From an uncultured Lachnospiraceae bacterium (GTDB taxonomy: Bacteria; Bacillota; Clostridia; Lachnospirales; Lachnospiraceae): a stretch of DNA of 64,000 nucleotides. The number at the start of each line of letters is the position of its first letter. The first letter of the stretch is position 1. The translations under genes and the position numbers were made by a program. Positions 53,409-60,397 of the stretch are shown one piece after another. The notes under the pieces are model-generated. The model worked only from the letters and a program-made list of their open reading frames with translations, did no database searches and was not told the DNA's origin. The stretch is from contig CANRFJ010000002.1 of assembly GCA_947629865.1 (NCBI GenBank), positions 124,001 to 188,000 on the forward strand, read 5' to 3'.

Positions 53409-53768
53409 ATGGGTAGGACAAGCAATGATAAAAAGAATCCCATAAATGTATTTGTGGGCAGAAATCTCCGCTATTTTATGGATTCCAACGACATATCTGA
53501 GCAGGAACTTGCTGACGGCTTTGGTATAGAAAAAGAGTCGCTGCAACGTATTTTGAATGGAACGAATGGCATATCCAGCGTGTATTGCAATATTTTAGCC
53601 ATGCGTTACAACTGTGACATGAATCTGATTTTCCGCGGAATCACAGAGGACGATATGATCCGGCCCGATGAGTCGGAGACAGAGGATTATGATGCGAAAC
53701 AGGCACTGAAGGAAAGTATGATCCGGCAATTGCACTATCTGGCAGACATTCTTGATATATTGCAGTAG
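53409..53768 (+). CDS. XRE-family HTH regulator 1 of the agr block
   Basis: A 119-residue DNA-binding protein. The helix-turn-helix covers about residues 15-75 (VGRNLRYFMDSNDISEQELADGFGIEKESLQRILNG). The segment YCNILAMRYNCDMNLIF is almost matched by YCYILANELNCDMNYLF in the HTH protein at 56808, so the two are paralogues that bracket the agr genes. The C-terminal helix (ESMIRQLHYLADILDILQ) also has a counterpart there and probably dimerises. AAGGAG precedes the ATG. The AgrC-like gene follows after 36 bases. Confidence 0.82.
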   Translation: MGRTSNDKKNPINVFVGRNLRYFMDSNDISEQELADGFGIEKESLQRILNGTNGISSVYCNILAMRYNCDMNLIFRGITEDDMIRPDESETEDYDAKQALKESMIRQLHYLADILDILQ

Positions 53769-53804
53769 TCCACGGAGGTTAAGGGAAAGGGATGGACGGA
53801 TATT

Positions 53805-55067
53805 ATGTTGCTGCACGCGGTTGAATTGCTGGAAGTTCTTGGAATATTGTTATGCGTGAATTATCTGTATGGAAAGAAATATCGGTTTCGGTTTCATGAT
53901 GTCATTTTTGTGCTGTCTGGCGTAATGATTCTCACAATAGTCAATGCCGGTAAAGAGAGCGGGGAGTTGGCGTTTCTTTACTATATTGTCATGTTTATTT
54001 ATATGCTGCTCAAATTTGAGGGACATATAAAAACGGCTTTTATCAACGAAATTTTGTGCATTATTCTGATGTCCCTGTTTCAGCTTATCGGCGCCCTTCC
54101 TGTCTTTGCCCCTGATTTGCCCGTTTCCGCAGACGTAAAGGCGGGAATGGTCAATCTGCTGGTGCTGGGATTTGTCCTGCTCCCTGGAAAGGCGGGGTAT
54201 CTGCACCGGCTGTCTCTCTTTGCGAGGAGGAGCAGCTGGCTTTTTCGCGGGATTCTCATCTGCTGCTGCGCCGGAATGATATACCTGGTGGTGATGTACC
54301 GGCTGACGCATTATCTGCGGGCGACAGACTATCTGATCTTTGGGCTGTGGACGCTGCTAATCTGTGTGCTGGCGATAAAATGGCAGAAGGCGAAAAGCGA
54401 GAACATCATGAGCAGACATGAGATGGAGATGCGCAGAACCTATGACAAAGTCTACGGTGAACTGCTGGAATCCATTCGCAGAAAACAGCATGATTTCAAC
54501 AATCACATCAATGCCATATACAGCCAGCATCTGGTGGCGCAGGATATGGAAGACCTTGTGAGGCGGCAGCGGGAGTATTGCCAGCTTGTGGTAAAGGACA
54601 GCCAGTACAGCAGACTGCTTGTGAAGGGCGCTCCCTTTGTTGTCGGGTTTCTCTATTTCAAATTTACCACAGCGGAGCAGAGGGGCTGCGAGATTACATA
54701 TCGGGTTGAAAATTCAGAACTGAAATGCCGGATTCCGGCTTACAAGGTAGTGGAGATGCTTGGCATATTACTGGATAACGCCGTGGAGGCGGTACAGAAT
54801 ATGGAGAAAAAGGAAATTGAATTTGAAATGCTGGAAAATGAAAAGCAGATACATATTCTGGTCAGTAACATTTCCGTCCACATACCGCAGTCACAGATTT
54901 ACCGGCTCACGGAGGCCGGATACAGCACAAAGGGCGAGGGGCGCGGCATCGGGCTGGCCAACCTGATTGATACGCTGCGCTCATACGACTGTGATCTACT
55001 GGTGTTTAACCGTCAGACAAAAAGCGGAAATCATCTGGCCTTTGAGATGAATATTCCCAAGACATAA
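53805..55067 (+). CDS. AgrC-like GHKL sensor histidine kinase
   Basis: A 420-residue membrane kinase. About six or seven hydrophobic helices fill residues 1-195, the peptide-sensing domain of AgrC proteins. The phospho-accepting His is in RRKQHDFNNHINAIY near residue 230. The GHKL ATP-binding domain follows with GILLDNAVEAV (N box) and GEGRGIGLANL (G box). It is the likely receptor for the lactone peptide made by agrBD, which lie just after it on the other strand. The ribosome site is poor, and a 10-codon frame with a better site (53793, MDGYYVAARG) overlaps its start. Confidence 0.88.
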   Translation: MLLHAVELLEVLGILLCVNYLYGKKYRFRFHDVIFVLSGVMILTIVNAGKESGELAFLYYIVMFIYMLLKFEGHIKTAFINEILCIILMSLFQLIGALPVFAPDLPVSADVKAGMVNLLVLGFVLLPGKAGYLHRLSLFARRSSWLFRGILICCCAGMIYLVVMYRLTHYLRATDYLIFGLWTLLICVLAIKWQKAKSENIMSRHEMEMRRTYDKVYGELLESIRRKQHDFNNHINAIYSQHLVAQDMEDLVRRQREYCQLVVKDSQYSRLLVKGAPFVVGFLYFKFTTAEQRGCEITYRVENSELKCRIPAYKVVEMLGILLDNAVEAVQNMEKKEIEFEMLENEKQIHILVSNISVHIPQSQIYRLTEAGYSTKGEGRGIGLANLIDTLRSYDCDLLVFNRQTKSGNHLAFEMNIPKT

Positions 55068-55101
55068 CGGGCCGCAATACCATGCGGGTATGCGGCCGCG
55101 G

Positions 55102-55127
55102 AAAAATAAGCGGTGCAGCCGCTTATT
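55102..55127 (-). terminator. Terminator of agrBD
   Basis: On the minus strand AATAAGCGG-CTGCA-CCGCTTATT is followed by TTT. The left arm contains the agrD stop codon. Confidence 0.75.
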
Positions 55128-55248
55128 CGGTCGGATATTTCTGCTCGCCGAACAGGAAGAAACTGACCTTATCCCAAAAAGCAAATCCGGCAAATGCGAT
55201 GCAGAGATTGCAGGCTTTGAATATCCAGGATTTAGTAAAGCGTTTCAT
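55123..55248 (-). CDS. agrD: AgrD-like precursor of a serine-lactone autoinducer peptide
   Basis: A 41-codon gene. Its ATG overlaps the agrB TGA stop (ATGA) and AGGAGGGG lies inside the end of agrB, so the two are coupled. The peptide has a basic start (MKRFTKSWIFKA), an amphipathic hydrophobic leader and a charged tail GEQKYPTE that corresponds to the conserved x-E-P-x-x-P cleavage tail of AgrD. The five residues before the tail, Ser29-Phe-Phe-Leu-Phe33, fit a five-residue lactone ring closed through Ser instead of the usual Cys. Cys13 and Cys16 sit in the leader and are too far away for a usual ring. The ring assignment is inference. Confidence 0.75.
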   Translation of the reverse strand: MKRFTKSWIFKACNLCIAFAGFAFWDKVSFFLFGEQKYPTE

Positions 55249-55811
55249 TTATTTCCCCTCCTTTTCCATATTTTTGCTGCCGCCAGTTGGGCGGTGTGCA
55301 GCAGAATAGTCCAAAAACCAGTGGCTGTGTACTGGCTGAATGGCAGAATTAACAACAGGATTGCACAGAAAATGATGATTCCGGCAGACTGCCGACGGGA
55401 TCTGCGCACCAGAGCTTCATCGGGCTCAGGCCGGTAGGAGGAAACCACGGGCGCGAGACGGTAATTGCACACGGCGCAGGCGACGGATAGCAGCGCCATC
55501 AGGTGCCGGCTCGGATACAGGCCGTATGGTATCCAGACGGGGATGAATACACAGGCGGACAAGATGAAAAAGGAGACAAGGAAACAAGAGATGTAGCGCT
55601 TAAAATGCAAACCACCGGTGCAGGTTCGCAGCAGGCACATGAGAAGGGCCGCTGCCAAAAAGAAGCGGAACCTGCCTGTCACAAGGAAAAAAATTCCCAT
55701 CAGAATCAGTTTGCTGGTCTCAGAGAGGACGCTCATAACCGTATAGCGAATTTGCCCAATCTGAAAATCAGTGTACCCGAAGGTGGTTTTCAGATAACCA
55801 GATACATTCAT
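55245..55811 (-). CDS. agrB: AgrB-like peptide-processing membrane protease
   Basis: A 188-residue membrane protein. AgrB cleaves the AgrD tail and forms the ring. The catalytic pair is His69 and Cys76 in RTCTGGLHFKRYISC, with the 7-residue separation seen in staphylococcal AgrB (His77, Cys84). Five or six hydrophobic helices are present. GAGGAGG precedes the ATG by seven bases. It is divergent from the AgrA-like gene and convergent with the AgrC-like gene. The first 35 residues, before the membrane region, are normal for the family. Confidence 0.92.
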   Translation of the reverse strand: MNVSGYLKTTFGYTDFQIGQIRYTVMSVLSETSKLILMGIFFLVTGRFRFFLAAALLMCLLRTCTGGLHFKRYISCFLVSFFILSACVFIPVWIPYGLYPSRHLMALLSVACAVCNYRLAPVVSSYRPEPDEALVRRSRRQSAGIIIFCAILLLILPFSQYTATGFWTILLHTAQLAAAKIWKRRGNK

Positions 55812-55928
55812 AACCGTGCCTCCTCAATACAAAAATTGTAACAGGCGGCGCGCGCAGAACCCTATATTTTTACTGAACAGTGCAAAAATGAAACGGAATG
55901 AAATAACTGTTTCAGAATGGAGGAAAAG

Positions 55929-56657
55929 ATGAAAAAGGTAATGATTCTGGAAGACCAGAGGGATTCCAGGGACGCGCTGGCGCAGATTGTAAAGAGCGTG
56001 GACGCAAATGCCAGAATCTATGCTGTGGGGCGGGCGAGCAACGCCTACGCCATCGCCATGGAACACTCGATTGATTTGTTCCTGATTGATATTATCCTGC
56101 GCCCCGACAAGCGGGGCGGCGACCAGTCCGGAGCCGAGTTTGCCCAGAATATCCGCATGGTGGAGCGGTACAAATTCACGCCCCTCATTTTTGTGACGTC
56201 CCTGTACGACACGAAAATGCACATGTACTCCTCCGTGCACTGTTACAAATTTATCGAAAAGCCCTTTGACTGGGACGCTGTGCGGGAGGTGATTCGGGAG
56301 GCGATGTCCTATCAGACGAGAAATCCGGAGGGGCGGGTTGTGTTTTATCGAACCGGAGGACTGTTGGAGGCCATTACAATTACCGATATTATTTATGCGG
56401 AGAATCGTCAGCACCGGCTGAAGGTGGTGACGGAGAATGGGGAAGTTCGGATTCCCTACCGGCCGTGCAAGGAGTTTCTCAGGGAACTGGATTCAGAGGA
56501 CTTTTTGCAGTGTAACCGGAGCACTATCGTAAATCGCAACTTTATAGAGAGGATCGATCCGGCAAACCGGTATGTATATGTGAAGGGGAGAGCGGAGGCG
56601 CTGGAGATCGGCTCCGTCATGAAGCGTGAATTTCTCAGAAATATCCGCACAATATAA
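55929..56657 (+). CDS. AgrA-like LytTR response regulator
   Basis: A 242-residue response regulator: receiver domain with acidic pocket ILEDQ and phospho-accepting Asp in LFLIDIIL near residue 56, and Lys in FIEKPFD; the C-terminal LytTR DNA-binding domain begins near residue 140 (VVFYRTGGLLEAITITDIIYAE) and ends IVNRNFIERIDPANRYVYV. The ATG at 55929 follows TGGAGGAAAAG. It is the probable partner of the AgrC-like kinase. ACAGTTAT and ACTGTTCAG sequences on the minus strand of the agrB-agrA gap resemble LytTR half-sites, but their spacing is not the usual 21-22 bases. Confidence 0.9.
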   Translation: MKKVMILEDQRDSRDALAQIVKSVDANARIYAVGRASNAYAIAMEHSIDLFLIDIILRPDKRGGDQSGAEFAQNIRMVERYKFTPLIFVTSLYDTKMHMYSSVHCYKFIEKPFDWDAVREVIREAMSYQTRNPEGRVVFYRTGGLLEAITITDIIYAENRQHRLKVVTENGEVRIPYRPCKEFLRELDSEDFLQCNRSTIVNRNFIERIDPANRYVYVKGRAEALEIGSVMKREFLRNIRTI

Positions 56658-56807
56658 AAGGACACAGGTTATGGTTCCGTACATTTTTTGCAGCGTCTGG
56701 TGAAAAAATAGCCGTCAGGAGTTATCAGGCTGTATTCTTCATTATTAAATAAGAGTATTGAGTTTATTACAGAAAATAATGAAGAAGTACAGGAGAAAGT
56801 GACGAAG

Positions 56808-57158
56808 ATGAAAACTGGCTATGAATTTACGGTGGAAAATGCAGGAAAGGAAAGCGTAGACGAACTGGTAGGACAGAAGCTGAAAAGATTTCGTGAAATA
56901 TACAGCATAGGACGGAAGGAAATGGCAGACCGGTTCCACATCACGGAGGATGCCCTGTACCGGATTGAAAAGGGAAAGGTAGGGCTTTCCAGTGAATATT
57001 GCTACATACTTGCCAATGAGTTAAATTGCGATATGAATTACCTGTTTGGCAACAGTCCGGTTCCGCAGCGAATGGAGTCCTTTCGGAAAAAAGATATAAC
57101 GGGGAGAGAGATAGGGCGGATTCTGCGGTATTTCGCACACATTCTGGAGACGGAATAG
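56808..57158 (+). CDS. XRE-family HTH regulator 2 of the agr block
   Basis: A 116-residue paralogue of the HTH protein at 53409. The helix-turn-helix (KRFREIYSIGRKEMADRFHITEDALYRIEKGKVGL) and the segment YCYILANELNCDMNYLF line up with it, and both end in a hydrophobic helix (GRILRYFAHILETE here). A GTG start at 56799 three bases after AGGAG is the alternative. The sigma-factor gene follows after 34 bases, so the two may be cotranscribed. Confidence 0.8.
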   Translation: MKTGYEFTVENAGKESVDELVGQKLKRFREIYSIGRKEMADRFHITEDALYRIEKGKVGLSSEYCYILANELNCDMNYLFGNSPVPQRMESFRKKDITGREIGRILRYFAHILETE

Positions 57159-57192
57159 ACGGGGAACCGACGTATTGTTTGGAGGGGCGGCC

Positions 57193-57759
57193 ATGTTAAT
57201 TTTCCTGGCAATGCTGGATGATCCAGATGATAAAGATAGATTTGCCAGATTGTATAACGAATATAAGGGACTTGCTTTCTGGATAGCGAATCAGATATTG
57301 AAGGACGAATATCTGGCGGAGGACGCTGTGCAGGAGGCGTTTGTTCGTATTGCGAAAAATTTTTCAAACATATCGCTAGACGAAGCGGCTGCGCCCCGGC
57401 AGACAAAAAGCTTTGTGACCGTCGTGGTAGAGCGGGCGGCCATTGATATCTACCGGGCGAGAAAGAAGCAGATGAACTGCGAAGTCCTCAGCGAGAAAAT
57501 AGACGATACCATGTTTGCCCTGGACGAGTACGGGGAAGAATCCCTGCTCGGCGAGAGCGTTCTCTTTCAGGCCGTGCGCCAGCTGCCAAAACAGTACGGG
57601 GAGATTATGCTGCTGCACTACGTCCATGATCTGAGCAATCAGGAGATTGCCCGACTGTTGGATATGAAAGAGGCCACGGTTCGGAGCAATCTGAGCCGCG
57701 GAGTATCAAAACTTCGGGCGCTGCTCTTGGAGGACGAGAGCGGGCAGTGGCAGTTCTAA
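57193..57759 (+). CDS. ECF-type sigma factor
   Basis: A 188-residue sigma-70 family protein with region 2 (FARLYNEYKGLAFWIANQIL, DEYLAEDAVQEAFVRIAKNF) and region 4 (LPKQYGEIMLLHYVHDLSNQEIARLLD, then EATVRSNLSRGVSKL). GGAGGGG precedes the ATG at 57193 by five bases; an upstream TTG frame to 57175 includes that site. No anti-sigma gene follows; the two HTH proteins or the following two-component pair may provide control. Its target promoters are unknown. Confidence 0.88.
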   Translation: MLIFLAMLDDPDDKDRFARLYNEYKGLAFWIANQILKDEYLAEDAVQEAFVRIAKNFSNISLDEAAAPRQTKSFVTVVVERAAIDIYRARKKQMNCEVLSEKIDDTMFALDEYGEESLLGESVLFQAVRQLPKQYGEIMLLHYVHDLSNQEIARLLDMKEATVRSNLSRGVSKLRALLLEDESGQWQF

Positions 57760-57795
57760 AAGACATATCTATAGGATTCCAAGTGAAATTCAGGG

Positions 57796-57825
57796 TTTCC
57801 AAAGCCATCGAAAATATGCTATAAT
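57796..57825 (+). promoter_or_regulatory. Promoter of the OmpR-type two-component pair
   Basis: TTTCCA, an 18-base spacer and TATAAT (57820-57825) preceded by TGC, an extended -10. Confidence 0.5.
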
Positions 57826-57848
57826 ACAGCAGGGAGGCGGAGGAAATC

Positions 57849-58517
57849 ATGACGAAAATATTTCTGGTAGAAGATGATAAAAGTATTGTGGAGAACCTGA
57901 CGGAATTTCTCCGCACGGAAAACTTTTCTGTAGAGACTGTTTCCGGACAGACGGAGGCGCTCAGGCGTCTGGAGACAGAGCGGTACGATCTGATACTTCT
58001 GGACATTTCCCTGAAGGAGGGAAACGGTTTTGCCGTGTGCTCCTATGTAAAGCAAAATACGGATATGCCGGTTATCTTTCTCACGGCTTCCGGCGATGAG
58101 TACAGCGTGGTCTCAGGGCTGGATATGGGGGCGGACGATTACATCAGCAAGCCATTCCGTCCAAGGGAACTGGTATCGAGAATCCACAGCGTCCTGCGCC
58201 GCTGCGGTAAGGTGCAGTCCATGTATGAATCGGGGGGCGTCTCCATTGACACGACAAAGGCGTCTGTCAAAAAGAACGGGGAGGAGATTTACCTGTCGGC
58301 GCTGGAATACCGGATCTTACTGACGCTTTTCCACAACAAGGGGACTCTGCTGACGCGGGAGATGCTCCTGAACGAGATCTGGGACGTGGCGGGCGAATTT
58401 GTCAATGACAACACGCTCACGGTATACATCCGCAGAATCCGCAGCAAGATTGAGGATGATCCGGCAAAGCCGCGGATTATCCAGACTGTTCGGGGAATGG
58501 GATATAAGGTGGAATAA
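57849..58517 (+). CDS. OmpR/PhoB-type response regulator
   Basis: A 222-residue regulator: receiver domain (VEDDKS acidic pocket, Asp51 in LILLDISL, Lys in YISKPFRP) and C-terminal winged helix (LSALEYRILLTLFHNKGTLLTREMLL ... LTVYIRRIRSKIEDDP). GGAGGAAATC precedes the ATG. The sensor kinase gene follows after 32 bases. Targets are not evident; no BceAB-type exporter is adjacent, although the pair resembles antimicrobial-peptide-sensing systems in size. Confidence 0.93.
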   Translation: MTKIFLVEDDKSIVENLTEFLRTENFSVETVSGQTEALRRLETERYDLILLDISLKEGNGFAVCSYVKQNTDMPVIFLTASGDEYSVVSGLDMGADDYISKPFRPRELVSRIHSVLRRCGKVQSMYESGGVSIDTTKASVKKNGEEIYLSALEYRILLTLFHNKGTLLTREMLLNEIWDVAGEFVNDNTLTVYIRRIRSKIEDDPAKPRIIQTVRGMGYKVE

Positions 58518-58549
58518 AAATAAGCGCCGGAATATGGAGGGAGGCAGAG

Positions 58550-59560
58550 ATGGCCTATCTGCGGAACAGGGAGATAAAATGGGAAATTCTTATATTTGCC
58601 GCGCTCTGGTGCGGAGGCTGCGTCCTGGGAGCAGTGACGGCAGGGCTCTTGGGGGCGGCGTCGGCGGCTCTCACAGGATTTCTTTTTTTGTTCTGCCATT
58701 TTTTCCTCTCTTACCGCCGTTACCGCAGGATTGCGGAGCTCTCGGAGCGGATCAGCCGGTGTATGCGCGGGCAGGAGGAACTTTTTATAGCGGAGCAGAG
58801 GGAGGGCGAACTCTCGGTGCTGGAGACAGAGGTGCAGAAGATGGTTCTCCGGCTGAAAAATCAGGCTGACCTGTTGAAAAATGACAAGATCTATCTCTCC
58901 GATTCCATCGCCGATATATCCCACCAGATACGGACTCCGCTGACTACGGTAAACCTCATTGTGTCCCGCCTGTCCGTGCCGGAGCTGTCTGCCGGTAAGC
59001 GCAGGGAGCTGCTGAAGGAACTGGAGGAGATGCTGATACACATCGACTGGCTGATCCAGTCCCTTTTGAAAATTTCCAGGCTGGACGCAGGAACCATTGT
59101 CATGCAGCGGGAGAAGGTGTCTGTGCGTGAACTGATCCGCCTTTCCACAGAGGCGTTGGAAATTCCCATGGAATTAAAGGGGCAGACGCTGAGGATATCC
59201 TGCGGGAGTGACGTGTGCTTTGACGGCGATATAAAATGGGCGAAGGAGGCTCTCCTGAATATTGTCAAGAACTGTATGGAACACACGCCGGAGGGAGGCT
59301 TTATAAAAATCGAGGCGGAAGAAAATCCCATATATACGGAAATCGTTGTACAGGATAACGGGCCGGGAATCTCTCCGGAAGAACTCCCCAGTCTTTTTGA
59401 GCGCTTCTTTAAGGGCCGGAATTCAGCGGAGAAAAGCGTGGGCATAGGGCTGGCGCTGGCCAAAATGATTATCGAGGAGCAAAAGGGGAGAGTGTCGGTG
59501 GAAAATGTACCGGAGGGTGGGGCGAAATTTGTAATTCGTTTTTATAAGGCGGTGGTGTAG
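58550..59560 (+). CDS. Sensor histidine kinase
   Basis: A 336-residue membrane kinase with two helices near the start (about 11-32 and 36-57) and almost no outer loop, the layout of intramembrane-sensing kinases. The phospho-accepting His is in ADISHQIRTPLTTV near residue 127; the ATPase domain has NIVKNCMEHTPEGG (N box), VQDNGPGIS (G1) and VGIGLALAK (G2). It pairs with the regulator just upstream. The 16-base tandem repeat lies 25 bases after its stop. Confidence 0.92.
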   Translation: MAYLRNREIKWEILIFAALWCGGCVLGAVTAGLLGAASAALTGFLFLFCHFFLSYRRYRRIAELSERISRCMRGQEELFIAEQREGELSVLETEVQKMVLRLKNQADLLKNDKIYLSDSIADISHQIRTPLTTVNLIVSRLSVPELSAGKRRELLKELEEMLIHIDWLIQSLLKISRLDAGTIVMQREKVSVRELIRLSTEALEIPMELKGQTLRISCGSDVCFDGDIKWAKEALLNIVKNCMEHTPEGGFIKIEAEENPIYTEIVVQDNGPGISPEELPSLFERFFKGRNSAEKSVGIGLALAKMIIEEQKGRVSVENVPEGGAKFVIRFYKAVV

Positions 59561-59584
59561 GGGCGGACTATAGGACGCCCCGCA

Positions 59585-59648
59585 AGATACGAACCCCATC
59601 AGATACGAACCCCATCAGATACGAACCCCATCAGATACGGAACCCGTC
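59585..59648. repeat. 16-base tandem repeat, four copies
   Basis: AGATACGAACCCCATC occurs three times exactly (59585-59632), then once with two changes (59633-59648). It lies between the convergent kinase and mntP genes, and the last unit touches the mntP stop. No spacers, so it is not a CRISPR array. Confidence 0.92.
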
Positions 59649-60231
59649 AGAATATGCCCCCGATAAATATTTCGATTCCAATTGCAATCAGGATAATGCC
59701 GCCGATGATCTGCGCGCTGTTGGACAGCCTCGTGCCAAATCTCTTGCCGATGGCAAGCCCTGCCATACAGAGGGCGAAGGTGACGGCTGCGATGATGGCA
59801 CAGGCTGCCAGCGCCATGCCCCATCCGTATCCGGCGATGGTAAAACCGACGGACAATGCGTCGATCGAAGTTGCGATACCCTGGATGAGCAGAGCTCCGG
59901 CGCCAAGGCTCGTTTCTTTCTCCTCTGCGGGCGCGGTGCGGCTGCCCTCGCTCAGCATTTTCCCGCCGATAAGGGCGAGAAGGAGAAGGGCGATCCATGG
60001 GACGGCTCTCTCAAACGCCTTGAAGTACCGGCTGATTGTGTGGACGCAGATCCAGCCAATCAGCGGCATGGCAAACTGAAATCCGGCGAACACACCGGCA
60101 ATTTCGCTCATTCGGTTTTTTTTCATCTTCGTGTCATTCAGGCCGTTTGCCAGGGATACGGAAAAGGCGTCCATGGCAAGTCCCACGCCGAGCAGAACGC
60201 TGTTAATGACAAATGCAAAATCTAATTTCAT
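59647..60231 (-). CDS. mntP: Manganese efflux pump MntP
   Basis: A 194-residue six-helix membrane protein of the MntP (DUF204) family that exports Mn(II). Family motifs are visible twice: GLAMDAFSVSLANG in the first helix and GIATSIDALSVGFTI in the fourth, each with the Asp needed for transport. The start at 60231 is the first ATG at the right place; no strong ribosome site is seen (GAG only). A much longer upstream frame crosses the promoter and was not used. No yybP-ykoY manganese riboswitch was recognised in its leader. Confidence 0.93.
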   Translation of the reverse strand: MKLDFAFVINSVLLGVGLAMDAFSVSLANGLNDTKMKKNRMSEIAGVFAGFQFAMPLIGWICVHTISRYFKAFERAVPWIALLLLALIGGKMLSEGSRTAPAEEKETSLGAGALLIQGIATSIDALSVGFTIAGYGWGMALAACAIIAAVTFALCMAGLAIGKRFGTRLSNSAQIIGGIILIAIGIEIFIGGIF

Positions 60232-60271
60232 CTTTTGACTCGCTTTTATTATAGATATATGCTTGTTGCTT

Positions 60272-60324
60272 CCCTGTGGGAAAATTATCACATTCAATCT
60301 ACCACAGGGCAGCAGGAATGTCAA
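60272..60324 (-). promoter_or_regulatory. mntP promoter with inverted repeat
   Basis: Minus strand: TTGACA (60319-60324), 17-base spacer, TAGATT (60296-60301). An 8-base inverted repeat CCCTGTGG/CCACAGGG (60272-60279 and 60302-60309) brackets the -10, with one arm in the spacer; it may be an operator. Confidence 0.6.
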
Positions 60325-60333
60325 TGTAACTGG

Positions 60334-60362
60334 TTGACAGTGTAAACAAAATATGCAATAAT
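60334..60362 (+). promoter_or_regulatory. Promoter of the lipoprotein gene at 60398
   Basis: Perfect TTGACA, a 17-base spacer and AATAAT. Its -35 is nine bases from the -35 of the divergent mntP promoter. Confidence 0.65.
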
Positions 60363-60397
60363 AAACACAAATACTGGTTTTCAAGGGAGGAATGAAT

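Noticed and set aside
53793..53825. 10-codon frame MDGYYVAARG overlapping the AgrC start
   Set aside because: The ribosome site is reasonable, but such a short frame is easily chance and carries no signal or leader features.
59585..59648. Possible CRISPR-like repeat array
   Set aside because: Units are directly adjacent without spacers and only 16 bases long; there are no cas genes.
60232..60330. yybP-ykoY manganese riboswitch upstream of mntP
   Set aside because: The leader is short and lacks the conserved motifs of that riboswitch; only an inverted repeat is present.
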